This document shows, in pieces, positions 1-10,167 of a DNA stretch of 64,000 nucleotides; within the stretch, counting starts at the first letter, position 1; the number at the start of each line of letters is the position of its first letter. Location: contig CALFWO010000025.1 of the NCBI GenBank assembly GCA_937928045.1, forward strand, positions 26,670 through 90,669, in the 5' to 3' direction. The notes under the pieces are model-generated. The model was given only the letters and a program-made list of their open reading frames with translations. It did no database searches and was not told the origin of the DNA. The translations under genes and the position numbers were made by a program. This DNA is from an uncultured Saprospiraceae bacterium. GTDB lineage: Bacteria; Bacteroidota; Bacteroidia; Chitinophagales; Saprospiraceae.

Positions 1-3000
1 AATTTAATATCCTCGTTTTCTTTTTTCAAATCTTCATTCTCTTTCACTAATTTTTCGCTGGTTTCCTTTGCTGTTTTGGATTCATCATACAATGCTTGTA
101 TAGCTGCTAAGGCCACTCCACTTGCATCCACGGTAGAAATAGATTTATCATTTCCTCCGAGTCCAAATGTTTCATAAAATTCTTCGGCGATCGGTCCTAG
201 GTGCGTTGCAGAACTATCCAATTTGTAATTCCATTTCAAAATATTCAATGCTGCCAATTTTACCAAAATATCTTGGGAGACGACAGATTCGAAATTATGT
301 TTGAGGTCACGACTACTGGCGTTGGTCCAAGCCCCTCCGGTAGTTAAATGTGCGCCGCTGGCTGCTCTAATCAATTGGTCCGGGTTATCCACCACATTGT
401 TTCCAATCAGTAAATGTCCATTTTCTAATATCTGTAAATGTTCAGTAGTCCCAGTTCTAACGATCAGTGGATCATCAGAAGATTGGGCGTTTACTTCCAG
501 TGTTTTAGTAGGAGTAGCATCATTGATACCTACCATCTCGTTTCCTTTGACAGTCATAACATCACCCGCGCCGTCGATATAAAAATTAAGCAAAGCGTTA
601 TCTGTGGTTGTACTGGGTCTTGCAGCGATGGTTATGAATTCATTTGTGCTGTTAGACATCTTAATTCTAGAATATCCGCTGGTAGTTTCAATTATATTGA
701 GATGAGGATTATTGGTATCGGAATCTCTTTTCACTTGCAATGTTCCATTCATATCTAATGCTCTTTGTGGATCATTTACATCTATTCCAAGCCGTCCATT
801 GCGGACATCAAAGTCGAAGGAAGGCGATGAACCTTGGGCCAAAAAGGTTCCCAATTTAAAGTGAGGTGATGGCTGGCCTTGAGCTGTACTGTTAAAGTCA
901 AAAAGTAAATCTTCATTATTCGTAGTCAGATCGATTACATTGCCTCCACTACCTTGAAATCTAGTAACTGTGTTTCTTGCTATATGCAAATCAGCTTCTG
1001 GTTCTTCCAGTTTTATACCTACATTCATATCTGCCCAAGTGTACTCATCATTCCCATTTTTTTGGTAAAGCCAACCTCCAAAAAGTCTGTCTAAATTCAC
1101 ACTGAAATTATTTGACGTAGATTCAACTTCCAAGGAATGACGTATCTCTGAATCAAAAGGATTTACTTGAAGAAAGACATTTTCGATGCCTGAATTGGTT
1201 GATGAAGTGTCCTGTTGAGTCTGCCTAATTTGTTCTAATTGATCATCTAAATAAGCTTTATTTACGGCTTCTCCAGGATTAATTGGATTTGGTAATTGCT
1301 CGATTGGAAATCCTGACATATTCAAAGGTTCCATTGCAATATGACTGCCGAGATCATCTTGAAAATTAGTTAAAGGCTCATTTATTGTAGTTAGTGATTG
1401 CCATCCTTTGCTGGTAAATCCTTCCAAGTCTGTACCATTAAATCTTATTGAACCAGGGAAAGGTATGTTGCTATTGCTCATAGCCACACTTCCCAATACT
1501 TGAAGCTTGGTAATAGGATCTTCTACATCTATTCCAACATTTGTTGAATCCGCATTTTCAAAACTTAACTCAGAAATACATAAATCAAATGCAGTATTAT
1601 CATTGTTGCTTATAGGAGAAACAGCGATTAAAATCTCGTCCGTTTCTTGCATGACAATGATTGCACTATCTGTGTTGCAGACTATTTCTTGTCCTAAGCA
1701 ATCGCCATCGAAAATAGTTAAGATGATTGGTTTGGTATTATTTAATACATTGATTTTTAAATTCACATTATCCGATGCTTGGAATTGATACCAAAGTTCG
1801 CGCAAGCCATTTTGACAATTGAACTTAGCATCATAAGCAGCATTGGTATTTCCACTTATTGCCGCATTACAACTTGATGAAGACAAACTTAAAGATATGG
1901 CATCGGAACATTCATCATTAATGGCAGGAGGCGGATAGGCAAAAACACATAACTCAACATTCAAAAATGCTTCAGCCATTTGATCATTTCGACAATTGGG
2001 ATCACTGCTTTGGGCGCAGTTCGTAGTAATTTCACTCTGATCAATTGCTCCGACTATTTCAATAAAATATTGATTACCTGGGATTAAATTAGAGATATTA
2101 GAATCAAAAGCTCCACGACTACTAAATATGATATTTCCACCACATGCGTCGTGTACTCTGAAGCTAGTGATGCTACTAAATAGTCCACTCTCTTCGGTCA
2201 AAGAAACACCAACAGCAGGTGTGGAAGGTACGAATGAATACCATACGGTAGTCGGTCCAAAAGAACTTAAAGGAAGATTTACCAATAAGGGAGCCGTGCA
2301 GCTTAATTGTTCTAAACTACCATAGTCTTCCGCATATTCACAAAAGCTGATTGGAGGTATTTGATCAATTCCTCTTTCAATTAAAAAATTATAATAAAAA
2401 TCAGATTCGATTTTAATCAATACTTCTGTTCCAGGAGGAACTCCTTCTACAACTAGGTTTGATTCAATGTCAAAAGAACCATACTCTACTAATTCGCCAC
2501 AACCACCGGTATAAACAGTTACTTCAAATTGTACATCAGTAGAAAGCTCATAACTAATACCATCTTCTTTTATAAATTTATAAAAAACTCCGTCGACGGT
2601 GGTATAACTATAACCTTCTATGGGATTTAAGAAATCTGAATCGCTTAATAATTCGGCTGTAACACAAGTCTTATTTGCCCCAGCTGGCTCAGGTGAGTAT
2701 ACTTGACTAGAATAAACATCACTATTAGAGGCATTGGTTCTTAAGATATATTCTTTGTTTTCAGTAAGTCCAGTAAATACCACTTTGCTACCTGATGAAC
2801 AAGGCTGGAATACAGTACCTCCACAGAAATCGTAAAGTTCCACAAAATACTCGGTATTCACATCCAGATATTCATCTGACTCAACAACAATAATTCCTTG
2901 ATTACTTGGAGTCATTTTGTAGTAAACATCTGACACAGTAGGATTACAAGTATTTGTGGGTGTACTATTAAATTCCCCTTGCTTATTTAATTCTGTAGGT

Positions 3001-5255
3001 CCGTTATTAATTTCTATGTCAGAAGAACTTAGGCAAACGTCATTTTCAGCAAGAACTTCAATAGAACGATACATGACATCCCCTCTCTGTTGGCTACGTG
3101 GCAAGGACAATCTCAAATAATATTCGATCCCAGTAGGTAGTTCGACTATTCTAGAATTGTCCTTTAGATTAAAACATTCAATTTCTGACAAAGATTCACA
3201 GCTTCCAGAATAAATATTAAAATAAACATTTTTATCAGCGGTTAGCTCTATGGCATTTGATCCACTTGGAATTTGAAATTGGTACCAAGCATCATTAAAG
3301 GAACTACTGGCACAGATAGCTGGGTCTAAAATATCATAGGCCTTAAGATTAGACTCGTCAAAAACTTCAAATCCCGTATTTAAATTAATTAATTCAGGGT
3401 TTTCACAATTGGAGTCACTGTCAAAGTTTTTAGTTAAAAGTATTCTTTGGTCAGCAGATAAATTTGCACTTAGTATATACGTCGTGTTAGGTTCAAATGC
3501 AACTCCGACTTCTAGATTTCCGGGAACCTCATCTGAAAAACAAGCTAAAGGTGTTAAATTGGAACATGAACCTTCATATACCGTAATTCCTTTTCCGATG
3601 TTCCAATAAGTCTCCTCTCCAAAAGTAGCTTCATACCATAAGGTAGGTAGTTGCTCATTATCATTATTGGGGAAGCAAGAAGGAATACCAGAATTATCAG
3701 GAGTTGCTAAACTAAAATCATAAGGAGGGCGAATGGAAGTTTTTGGAATAAATAATTCTGCACCTGCACAATTATTGTTAGCGGGGACACTACCTGAGAT
3801 TATCGATCCATTTACTCTGAAAGAAAAATCAGTTATAGCGCCTGACGAACTGCTGAGTTTCATCCTCACTACTTTGTTAGGGGTACTTAAAAATTCGAAA
3901 CTTTGCCCAGCTGAATTAAAAATTTGGTGGGCAAACTCTACCTGATTAACACAGTTGTTTCCATTGTAAAAAGTAACTTCGAAAGGATTGCTGGATGTAC
4001 TAACAAAGGTTAAATTATGCGGATTGTTTAATCCTTGAATTTTGTACCAGTGCTCTGGTGCATATAGAAAATTTCCCGTTTGGCTAAAACTATTAATGAG
4101 GACACCATCTGCCTCCGAACAAATAGTATTGCTAACTGCGGGTAAATACTCTTCTATTCTAAATGTCTGATCATTAAATCCTGTAGTCATATGTTTTTGC
4201 AAATAGTAAGTTTGACCAGGTGTCAAATTAAGAAAAAAGTTCTCTTGCCAAGGGCTAACAATAATTTGATTAGATGGATTGTCTAGAATAAGTTGATCTG
4301 ATCCATTACCGCCATAAATAACAACTGCTCCAGACACGGGGGCTACGAAAGAATAAAATCCTGATCTAAATAAAACAGGAGGGGTTCGGCTAAAATTCCT
4401 CGAATTATAAATTACATCTTGATCCAGCGAAATGCTCGTTGCACCTGATATTTCATCATTGATTGCTCTCTCAGCAGTGGATATTCTAAAATATTCGAAG
4501 TTAGATTTAATGGTATATATTTCTCCGCTTCGCAGCACTTGAGAAGTGTTAGGTGTTAAAGATGAACAAGTTCCTGTAAATATGTCACCTGATGAACTTT
4601 CTAGAACACGATCTTCACTAAGTGTTACTTTAAAGTAAAGGTTTCCAGTTTCTGTTCCTTCTGGTAAATCATAACTATAGCGAAAGGCATTTGATGAATT
4701 TAACGTAATAGTTTGGGAACCCGAACAGCTGAAATCTGGTAAATCCTCGAAGAAATCCATCTGCCATGAAAATCCATCCTGATCTGAATCATATCCTATA
4801 CCTGGACCAAGCAATCGCAACCGCTGAACGAAGTAAGTCGTATTGGGTGAAAGCTGATATACCGGAGCTCCATTGATTTCTGTTACTGGTAATTTGCTTG
4901 AAAGGTCACATGAGGTATAGATATTAAAATTTGCCACATAAACCTCTGAAAAAGGATTTTGATTTGTTTCCCTAGATAGGGCGGAAACGTACTCAAAATT
5001 TCCACTATTAAATTGGAAGAATAAATCCCTTCCTCCATAGTTAACTGCTGGGTCATTTAGTACTGCTGGACAGGACTCATTTAGCCCACTATTTGCATAA
5101 GCTGGCCAATTGATTGGTGGTAAAAACATATTACCAGATGAACTTATTGACCTAGTCGGATTTCCAATAGAGCAAGAACTGCTGTAACTATTGACGTAAT
5201 TAGCAAAAAGATTGCAAAATGTTAAGGATAAAATGATTGTTAAAAGGACTCGCAT
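1..5255 (-). CDS. Giant secreted protein with PPC-like beta repeats and C-terminal peptidase S74 (tail-fibre chaperone) domain; partial, 3' end outside window
   Basis: A single open frame runs from ATG at 5255 to the left edge, giving at least 1751 residues; the stop lies outside the window. The N-terminus (MRVLLTIILSLTFCNLFA) is a Sec signal peptide. About 1200 residues follow as tandem beta-sandwich units of roughly 120-140 residues, each with W/VWYxF-type strands, paired cysteines and a 'Y-L' closing strand. They resemble PPC (pre-peptidase C-terminal) domains. A tail-fibre-like stretch follows, with repeated phrases such as VGIDVEDPITKLQVLG. At the 3' end, SSRDLKHNF (about 296-322) opens a peptidase S74 chaperone domain with the signatures HLGPIAEEFYETFGLG and VDASGVALAAIQALY, then a coiled coil (KENEDLKKENED). 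S74 domains trimerise fibres and often cleave themselves off; a Ser and a Lys are present at the expected junction. The protein is probably exported and surface-displayed. Family calls are from recognised motifs; the ligand is unknown. Confidence 0.85.
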   Translation of the reverse strand, partial: MRVLLTIILSLTFCNLFANYVNSYSSSCSIGNPTRSISSSGNMFLPPINWPAYANSGLNESCPAVLNDPAVNYGGRDLFFQFNSGNFEYVSALSRETNQNPFSEVYVANFNIYTSCDLSSKLPVTEINGAPVYQLSPNTTYFVQRLRLLGPGIGYDSDQDGFSWQMDFFEDLPDFSCSGSQTITLNSSNAFRYSYDLPEGTETGNLYFKVTLSEDRVLESSSGDIFTGTCSSLTPNTSQVLRSGEIYTIKSNFEYFRISTAERAINDEISGATSISLDQDVIYNSRNFSRTPPVLFRSGFYSFVAPVSGAVVIYGGNGSDQLILDNPSNQIIVSPWQENFFLNLTPGQTYYLQKHMTTGFNDQTFRIEEYLPAVSNTICSEADGVLINSFSQTGNFLYAPEHWYKIQGLNNPHNLTFVSTSSNPFEVTFYNGNNCVNQVEFAHQIFNSAGQSFEFLSTPNKVVRMKLSSSSGAITDFSFRVNGSIISGSVPANNNCAGAELFIPKTSIRPPYDFSLATPDNSGIPSCFPNNDNEQLPTLWYEATFGEETYWNIGKGITVYEGSCSNLTPLACFSDEVPGNLEVGVAFEPNTTYILSANLSADQRILLTKNFDSDSNCENPELINLNTGFEVFDESNLKAYDILDPAICASSSFNDAWYQFQIPSGSNAIELTADKNVYFNIYSGSCESLSEIECFNLKDNSRIVELPTGIEYYLRLSLPRSQQRGDVMYRSIEVLAENDVCLSSSDIEINNGPTELNKQGEFNSTPTNTCNPTVSDVYYKMTPSNQGIIVVESDEYLDVNTEYFVELYDFCGGTVFQPCSSGSKVVFTGLTENKEYILRTNASNSDVYSSQVYSPEPAGANKTCVTAELLSDSDFLNPIEGYSYTTVDGVFYKFIKEDGISYELSTDVQFEVTVYTGGCGELVEYGSFDIESNLVVEGVPPGTEVLIKIESDFYYNFLIERGIDQIPPISFCEYAEDYGSLEQLSCTAPLLVNLPLSSFGPTTVWYSFVPSTPAVGVSLTEESGLFSSITSFRVHDACGGNIIFSSRGAFDSNISNLIPGNQYFIEIVGAIDQSEITTNCAQSSDPNCRNDQMAEAFLNVELCVFAYPPPAINDECSDAISLSLSSSSCNAAISGNTNAAYDAKFNCQNGLRELWYQFQASDNVNLKINVLNNTKPIILTIFDGDCLGQEIVCNTDSAIIVMQETDEILIAVSPISNNDNTAFDLCISELSFENADSTNVGIDVEDPITKLQVLGSVAMSNSNIPFPGSIRFNGTDLEGFTSKGWQSLTTINEPLTNFQDDLGSHIAMEPLNMSGFPIEQLPNPINPGEAVNKAYLDDQLEQIRQTQQDTSSTNSGIENVFLQVNPFDSEIRHSLEVESTSNNFSVNLDRLFGGWLYQKNGNDEYTWADMNVGIKLEEPEADLHIARNTVTRFQGSGGNVIDLTTNNEDLLFDFNSTAQGQPSPHFKLGTFLAQGSSPSFDFDVRNGRLGIDVNDPQRALDMNGTLQVKRDSDTNNPHLNIIETTSGYSRIKMSNSTNEFITIAARPSTTTDNALLNFYIDGAGDVMTVKGNEMVGINDATPTKTLEVNAQSSDDPLIVRTGTTEHLQILENGHLLIGNNVVDNPDQLIRAASGAHLTTGGAWTNASSRDLKHNFESVVSQDILVKLAALNILKWNYKLDSSATHLGPIAEEFYETFGLGGNDKSISTVDASGVALAAIQALYDESKTAKETSEKLVKENEDLKKENEDIK

Positions 5256-5516
5256 AAGGATATTTGATTTGGAACAAATATCAGCTTACTAAAGCATCAA
5301 TCATTCATCCTTTAGGGTGAATTTCAGCTGGATTACTAATTTAAGTTTCGGCATTAAGCGTAGTCCATATACTTCTTAGAAATCCAACAACTATTTTAAT
5401 AAATGTTTAATGGTAAGTCTTTTTACAAACCAAGTTAGGTCAAAATATCCTCAGGATTAACTAAAGCAAACCCTCAAGCTCCGATCACAATCAACGTTTT
5501 CCACTCCCCCCAACCC

Positions 5517-6104
5517 TCACACATTCAACTCACAAAACACCCGACTCATTTCTTGCAACTCTGGAAAGAATTTCAAAAATCCCGCTTCGTAAAAAGCATA
5601 ATCTTTGTAAAAATCTTCGACAGCATTGGGTAAACTATTTTCAAATTTTACGCGTTTGGTTAATCTTTCGAAAGTGTATTCAAGTCCGCTGCGATGTTCG
5701 TAACTCATGAGCCAATTTCCCTTGATCATGGCGGGAAGGGATTTCATTAATTTCTTGGGTAGGATGTCGTAGTGCGATTCTAGTTGCTTGTAGGTGTGGG
5801 TGGCGAATAGATCAATGTGGACATCGGAATAATTGTTCCAATTTCTGGCGAGCAGGTGATCGTAGCAGATGTCCAATACAACTGGGGCATATTTCCCCTG
5901 GTGTTTTCTAAGACGCGATAGACCTTCTTTTACGATCTTATGATCATCGGTGAACTCATCTATCATTCGATGCAGTTTTATACCAACTTGAATTTTATCG
6001 TCGAAATCTTTCTCTTGTGGCTTAGTGATGAAGTCGGTGATGAAGTTGCCGATCAGGATGTCTTCGTTATAATTGGAAAGTAGCAAATGAGCCAAATAAT
6101 TCAT
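5517..6104 (-). CDS. acpH: Acyl carrier protein phosphodiesterase (AcpH / DUF479 family)
   Basis: This 195-residue protein is close to the length of E. coli AcpH (193). It begins MNYLAHLLLS and carries the family motif IGNFITDFI near residue 20, then a His/Asp-rich helical body including HRMIDEFTDDH, a variant of the HD-type metal site of the family. AcpH removes the 4'-phosphopantetheine arm from holo-acyl carrier protein in the cytosol. The gene diverges from ychF, leaving about 100 bases for both promoters. No other lipid gene is adjacent, so the name rests on sequence family alone. In many Bacteroidota this family is annotated only as DUF479, and its activity there is not proven. Confidence 0.85.
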   Translation of the reverse strand: MNYLAHLLLSNYNEDILIGNFITDFITKPQEKDFDDKIQVGIKLHRMIDEFTDDHKIVKEGLSRLRKHQGKYAPVVLDICYDHLLARNWNNYSDVHIDLFATHTYKQLESHYDILPKKLMKSLPAMIKGNWLMSYEHRSGLEYTFERLTKRVKFENSLPNAVEDFYKDYAFYEAGFLKFFPELQEMSRVFCELNV

Positions 6105-6127
6105 GTGGTAGTTATATCCCGAAGCTG

Positions 6128-6158
6128 TTGAATCGAGTTGTGAAAAAAACTATCTTTG
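6128..6158 (+). promoter_or_regulatory. Bacteroidota-type promoter for ychF
   Basis: A -33 TTG (6128-6130) is separated by 20 bases from a perfect -7 element TATCTTTG (6151-6158), matching the phylum consensus TTG-N19-21-TAnnTTTG. Transcription should start near 6162, giving a leader of about 45 bases before the ychF ATG. Confidence 0.7.
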
Positions 6159-6206
6159 CGCCGCCTAAAGCAAGGCATTATTTTATAAAAATTCAAAGCT
6201 AGTCAA

Positions 6207-7304
6207 ATGGCCTTAAAGTGTGGAATCGTTGGGTTACCAAATGTTGGAAAATCAACCTTATTTAATGCATTAACGTCTGGAAAGGCCTTAGCAGCCAATT
6301 ATCCATTCGCAACCAAGGATCCGAATGTAGGGATGATCCATGTTCCGGATACGCGCATGGATCAACTAGCGGCTTTGGTGAATCCTCAAAAGACGATTCC
6401 TACGACTATTGAGATTGTAGATATTGCAGGATTGATTAAGGGAGCTTCACAAGGGGAAGGGCTTGGTAATCAATTCCTTGCGAATATCAGAGAAGTAGAT
6501 GCCATTGTTCATGTGGTTCGATGCTTTGAAAATGAAAATGTCGTGCATGTGGATGGATCGGTTGATCCGGTGAGAGATAAGGAGATTATTGATACCGAGT
6601 TGATTCTGAAAGACATAGACACTGTTGAAAAGCGTTTAGAGAAGTTAAAGAAAGCGGCAAAAACCGCTGAAAAAGAGGCGGTTAGAAAACTTGGTACTGC
6701 GGAAAAAATATTGGCACACCTTAACGAAGAGCAACCTGCACGAAAATTAGAATTGGATGAAGATGAGATGGCGCTGTTCAATGAGATGCAATTGTTAACA
6801 GCAAAGCCGATTTTATATGTCTGCAATGTTGATGAAGATTCTGTAAAGGATGGAAACGAGCACACCAAGCGATTTGTGGAGGCAGTAGCTGGAGAAAATG
6901 CAGAAACGATCTATATCTCTGCTGGAATTGAAGCTGATATTGCGGAATTAGACACCAAAGAGGAGAGATTGGAATTCTTGGAAGATATGGGTCTAACTGA
7001 GCCTGGCGTAAACAAGTTGATCCAAGCTTGTTACAAGCTGCTCAACTTAATCACTTATTTCACAGCCGGAGAAAAAGAAGTTCGTGCTTGGACAATCATC
7101 AACGGCACCAAGGCTCCTGGCGCAGCTGGCGTAATTCATACTGATTTCGAAAAAGGATTTATCCGAGCGGAAGTGATCAAGTATGCTGACTTTGTGGAGT
7201 ACAAATCTGAATCTGCAGCTCGAGATGCCGGAAAACAAGGTATTGAGGGAAAAGAATATGTGGTGACCGATGGTGATGTGATGCACTTTAGGTTCAATGT
7301 TTAA
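6207..7304 (+). CDS. ychF: Redox-regulated ATPase YchF (Obg-family, OLA1-like)
   Basis: The 365-residue protein is almost the length of E. coli YchF (363). It has the P-loop GLPNVGKST (residues 8-16), switch II DIAGLIKGAS (about 73-82), and a G4 region reading CNVDED. The last matches the NxxE that gives this family ATP rather than GTP specificity. A coiled-coil insertion (about 130-170) and a C-terminal TGS domain ending VMHFRFNV complete the family architecture. YchF binds ribosomes and acts in translation quality control and stress response in the cytosol. A canonical promoter lies just upstream, and an RluE-like pseudouridine synthase follows 33 bases downstream, so the two may be cotranscribed. 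Confidence 0.97.
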   Translation: MALKCGIVGLPNVGKSTLFNALTSGKALAANYPFATKDPNVGMIHVPDTRMDQLAALVNPQKTIPTTIEIVDIAGLIKGASQGEGLGNQFLANIREVDAIVHVVRCFENENVVHVDGSVDPVRDKEIIDTELILKDIDTVEKRLEKLKKAAKTAEKEAVRKLGTAEKILAHLNEEQPARKLELDEDEMALFNEMQLLTAKPILYVCNVDEDSVKDGNEHTKRFVEAVAGENAETIYISAGIEADIAELDTKEERLEFLEDMGLTEPGVNKLIQACYKLLNLITYFTAGEKEVRAWTIINGTKAPGAAGVIHTDFEKGFIRAEVIKYADFVEYKSESAARDAGKQGIEGKEYVVTDGDVMHFRFNV

Positions 7305-7337
7305 AAAAAGATTGATTTTTAATCATGATATCAACAT

Positions 7338-7907
7338 TTGCTTTACCTAATCAATAAGCCTTTTGGCACGTTAAGTCAATTCACTAGAGAACATCCCAGC
7401 CACAATGTTCTTGGCGACTTATACGACTTTCCCAAAGACGTTTACCCCATTGGTCGATTGGATAAGGACAGTGAAGGATTGCTATTGCTTTCTGCTGATA
7501 AAAAGTGGAACAATCAGATTCTCGACCCCAAGCGTAAATTGACTAAGGAGTATTGGGTGCAAGTGGAAGGCGCTCCAAATGCAACTGATTTAAGTGCCTT
7601 TGGCAAAGGCATTACGATCAAACTAAAATCCGGTCCTTACAAATGCTTGCCAACCTCGGCTGAAATCATGGCCCCCCCAGATAATATCTGGGACAGAATT
7701 CCTCCAATTCGAGAGCGAAAAAATATTCCAACAACCTGGTTGAAGATTCAATTGCAGGAGGGTAAGAATAGGCAAGTTCGTAAAATGTGTGCGAAAATTG
7801 GATTCCCTGTATTGAGGCTCATACGTTGGCGTATTGGTAATTGGACCTTGAAAGGCGTTTCTTCAGGAGATGTGGTCCTAATTGATCCTGCAAAATCTCC
7901 AAATTAG
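7338..7907 (+). CDS. RluE/RsuA-family rRNA pseudouridine synthase
   Basis: This is a short, 189-residue single-domain pseudouridine synthase of the RsuA/RluB/E/F family. It has LINKPFG at residues 4-10, the catalytic-loop motif GRLDKDSEGLLLLS with Asp42 as the catalytic aspartate, and the late motif EGKNRQVRKM. There is no N-terminal S4 domain, which matches RluE (23S rRNA U2457 in E. coli) better than RsuA or RluB. The start is TTG at 7338. A stop sits four codons upstream in frame and no ATG is available, so the rare start is well supported. It lies 33 bases after ychF, on the same strand. Confidence 0.9.
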   Translation: MLYLINKPFGTLSQFTREHPSHNVLGDLYDFPKDVYPIGRLDKDSEGLLLLSADKKWNNQILDPKRKLTKEYWVQVEGAPNATDLSAFGKGITIKLKSGPYKCLPTSAEIMAPPDNIWDRIPPIRERKNIPTTWLKIQLQEGKNRQVRKMCAKIGFPVLRLIRWRIGNWTLKGVSSGDVVLIDPAKSPN

Positions 7908-7941
7908 TCATCTTAAAACTTCTGCTTACATAGAGATTATG

Positions 7942-7949
7942 TAACTTCG
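7942..7949 (+). promoter_or_regulatory. Near-consensus -7 element abutting the start of the HhH gene
   Basis: TAACTTCG matches TAnnTTTG at seven of eight positions and ends only three bases before the ATG at 7953. If it is used, the transcript would be essentially leaderless. I did not find a clear -33 TTG at the usual distance. Confidence 0.4.
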
Positions 7950-7952
7950 GGC

Positions 7953-10037
7953 ATGCGATTAGCCCAGGCTTCTTTTCTCCTTTTCTTTCTGTTGTTTACG
8001 ACAGTAAGTTCTTGGGCTCAGCGCGATTCTACCCTAGATGTCAACGAATTTTTAAATCCTGATTTGATCGAGGATTTCGTGGCTGATGGCGACAACAATT
8101 TTGAGTTTGATGCCTTCCTAGATGCCTTGAATGTTTATCGCAAAAAACCACTTAATTTAAATAAAGCGGGTGCTGCAGACTTGGCGGCTTTGCGTATGTT
8201 GTCTCCGAGTCAAGTAGATGCTTTCATTGCGCATCGTTCCAGATTTGGTGACTTCATAAGCATATATGAACTTCAGGTAATTCCAGGCTTCACCCCAGAG
8301 TTGATTCGAGCAATGGAACCTTTTGTCAAACTAAGCGGGGATCTCGATGATTATGGAATCAAGCTTGGAAAAATGATTACTACAGGCTCCAATGAATTGT
8401 ATTTACGTTGGAATCAGTTCTTCCCTAGAACTTCGAACTATGATATTCGAGAAGAGGAAGATGCTCCGCGCTTTGAAGGAAATCCGGCGCGCTATTATCT
8501 AAGATATCGACACAGTAATTCCAATAAATTAAGTTATGGATTCACTGCGGAAAAAGATCCAGGTGAAGCTTTCTTCAAAAAATCTAACAAGCAAGGTTTC
8601 GATTTTTATTCTGCGCACTTTTATATGAAGAATTATAAAAAGTGGTTAAAATCCTTGGCGATTGGAGACTTTAGATTAAGCATGGGACAGGGCCTAATTT
8701 TCTATTCAGGATTTGGGGCAAGAAAAGGAGGACAAGTTATTCAAATCAAAAGAGGAACTTCGGGCTTGGCAGCTTTTCGATCTGTAGATGAAAACAATTA
8801 TCTACGAGGAGCAGGAACGGAAATAGAAGTTTTAGATAATCTGAGCATTATGGCTTTTGGTTCGGTTAGAAAAAGAGATGCCAATCAAACTACCTTAGAA
8901 GGCATTGATGATGAAATTTTGGGAGTTACTTCTTTGCTTTCAGCAGGCCTACACAGAACGGAGAATGAGATTGAAGATGAAAAAAGTATTGATCAATATA
9001 CCGCAGGTGGATATATTAAATATGAACTTCCAAAACTCAAGGTTGCTGCAAACTTAGTACATCACCAATTGTCAATTCCGTTAGAATTAAATTTAAAACC
9101 TTATAATCAGTTTTATTTTCAGGGAGATCGAATCACCAATGCTTCATTTGACTATCGATATCAATTTCGTAATATTAATATATTCGGTGAATGGGCCATT
9201 AGTAGCAATGGAGGGACCGCCTATACCAATGGTTTAATTATCAATTTAAATCGAATCGCAGATATCGCAGTATTGAATAGGAATTTTTCAAGGGATTATC
9301 AAACGCTAAATCCAGCACCTTTTGCGGAAACTTCCAATGCCCGAAATGAGCGCGGTACTTACATCGGATTTGATATCAAGCCTAATATCCATTGGCAGCT
9401 TTCGGCCTACTACGATTTGTACGAATTCAATTGGTTGAGATTTACCGCAGATGCACCTAGCAATGGCCAAGATTTCAGAGGGCGATTGACCTACAAGATC
9501 AAGCGAAAATTAGAGACTTATCTAGAATACCGACAAGAAACTAGACAAGACAATCAGCCTGGCAATACCACAGCTTTTGACTTCTTGGTTCCAAATAAGC
9601 GTGTACAAGCTAGGTGGCACTTAAAATACAACGTGAATAAAGCCTTGACTTGGCGTTCTAGGTTTGACTGGGGATTCTCGGAAGTTGACGGAGAAAAGCA
9701 GTTTGGAACAGCGGTATACCAAGATTTTGTTTATAAACCAATTGGAATTCCATTGTCTTTTACCTCCAGAATAGCCTTTTTCGACACTGAAAGTTACCGC
9801 ATTAGATTCTACTCTTATGAAAACAATTTGTTAGGTTTTTTCAGTATTCCCGCCTATTTCGGCAAAGGAATGCGCTACTATCTCAATTTGCGTTATAGAG
9901 GAATTCGCAATGTCACACTTGAAGCAAGATATGCTCAAACCTTGTTTCCTGATGCTGTGGCCATATTATCGACAGAAGGTATCGCCTTGGGAAATGTCCG
10001 AAGAGAATTAGGACTTCAAATGAAATTAAAATTCTAA
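7953..10037 (+). CDS. Helix-hairpin-helix (ComEA-like) domain protein with C-terminal beta-barrel-like region, exported
   Basis: The 694-residue protein has a signal peptide (about 1-22, ending SSWA/Q). A helix-hairpin-helix module at about residues 66-128 contains LNLNKAGAADLAALRML and then GDFISIYELQVIPGF, the doubled HhH pattern of ComEA-type proteins. The remaining 550 residues are rich in alternating aromatic strands (for example YLEYRQETRQ, FYSYENNLLGFF) and end LGLQMKLKF. A terminal Phe after such strands is typical of an outer-membrane beta-barrel. Homologues with this HhH-plus-barrel layout are widespread in Bacteroidota without a proven role; DNA uptake has been suggested from the ComEA-like part only. 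The gene stands alone between a pseudouridine synthase and a histidine kinase. Confidence 0.8.
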   Translation: MRLAQASFLLFFLLFTTVSSWAQRDSTLDVNEFLNPDLIEDFVADGDNNFEFDAFLDALNVYRKKPLNLNKAGAADLAALRMLSPSQVDAFIAHRSRFGDFISIYELQVIPGFTPELIRAMEPFVKLSGDLDDYGIKLGKMITTGSNELYLRWNQFFPRTSNYDIREEEDAPRFEGNPARYYLRYRHSNSNKLSYGFTAEKDPGEAFFKKSNKQGFDFYSAHFYMKNYKKWLKSLAIGDFRLSMGQGLIFYSGFGARKGGQVIQIKRGTSGLAAFRSVDENNYLRGAGTEIEVLDNLSIMAFGSVRKRDANQTTLEGIDDEILGVTSLLSAGLHRTENEIEDEKSIDQYTAGGYIKYELPKLKVAANLVHHQLSIPLELNLKPYNQFYFQGDRITNASFDYRYQFRNINIFGEWAISSNGGTAYTNGLIINLNRIADIAVLNRNFSRDYQTLNPAPFAETSNARNERGTYIGFDIKPNIHWQLSAYYDLYEFNWLRFTADAPSNGQDFRGRLTYKIKRKLETYLEYRQETRQDNQPGNTTAFDFLVPNKRVQARWHLKYNVNKALTWRSRFDWGFSEVDGEKQFGTAVYQDFVYKPIGIPLSFTSRIAFFDTESYRIRFYSYENNLLGFFSIPAYFGKGMRYYLNLRYRGIRNVTLEARYAQTLFPDAVAILSTEGIALGNVRRELGLQMKLKF

Positions 10038-10167
10038 GAAAGACTGATTAGAACTGGAAGCTTCATCATCTTTTGTTTTTTAATGACTAAAGGCCTACAT
10101 AAAACTGAAACTCAAGCACAAGTCTTGCGTTAACAACAGGTCACCTGCTCGATATAATGGCAACATA

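Noticed and set aside
6509..6868. Minus-strand frame of 119 codons inside ychF
   Set aside because: Antisense to a highly conserved GTPase; Ser/Phe-rich shadow translation.
7953..10037. ComEA competence protein
   Set aside because: The HhH module is ComEA-like, but most of the protein is a barrel-like region absent from ComEA, and no other com genes are near.
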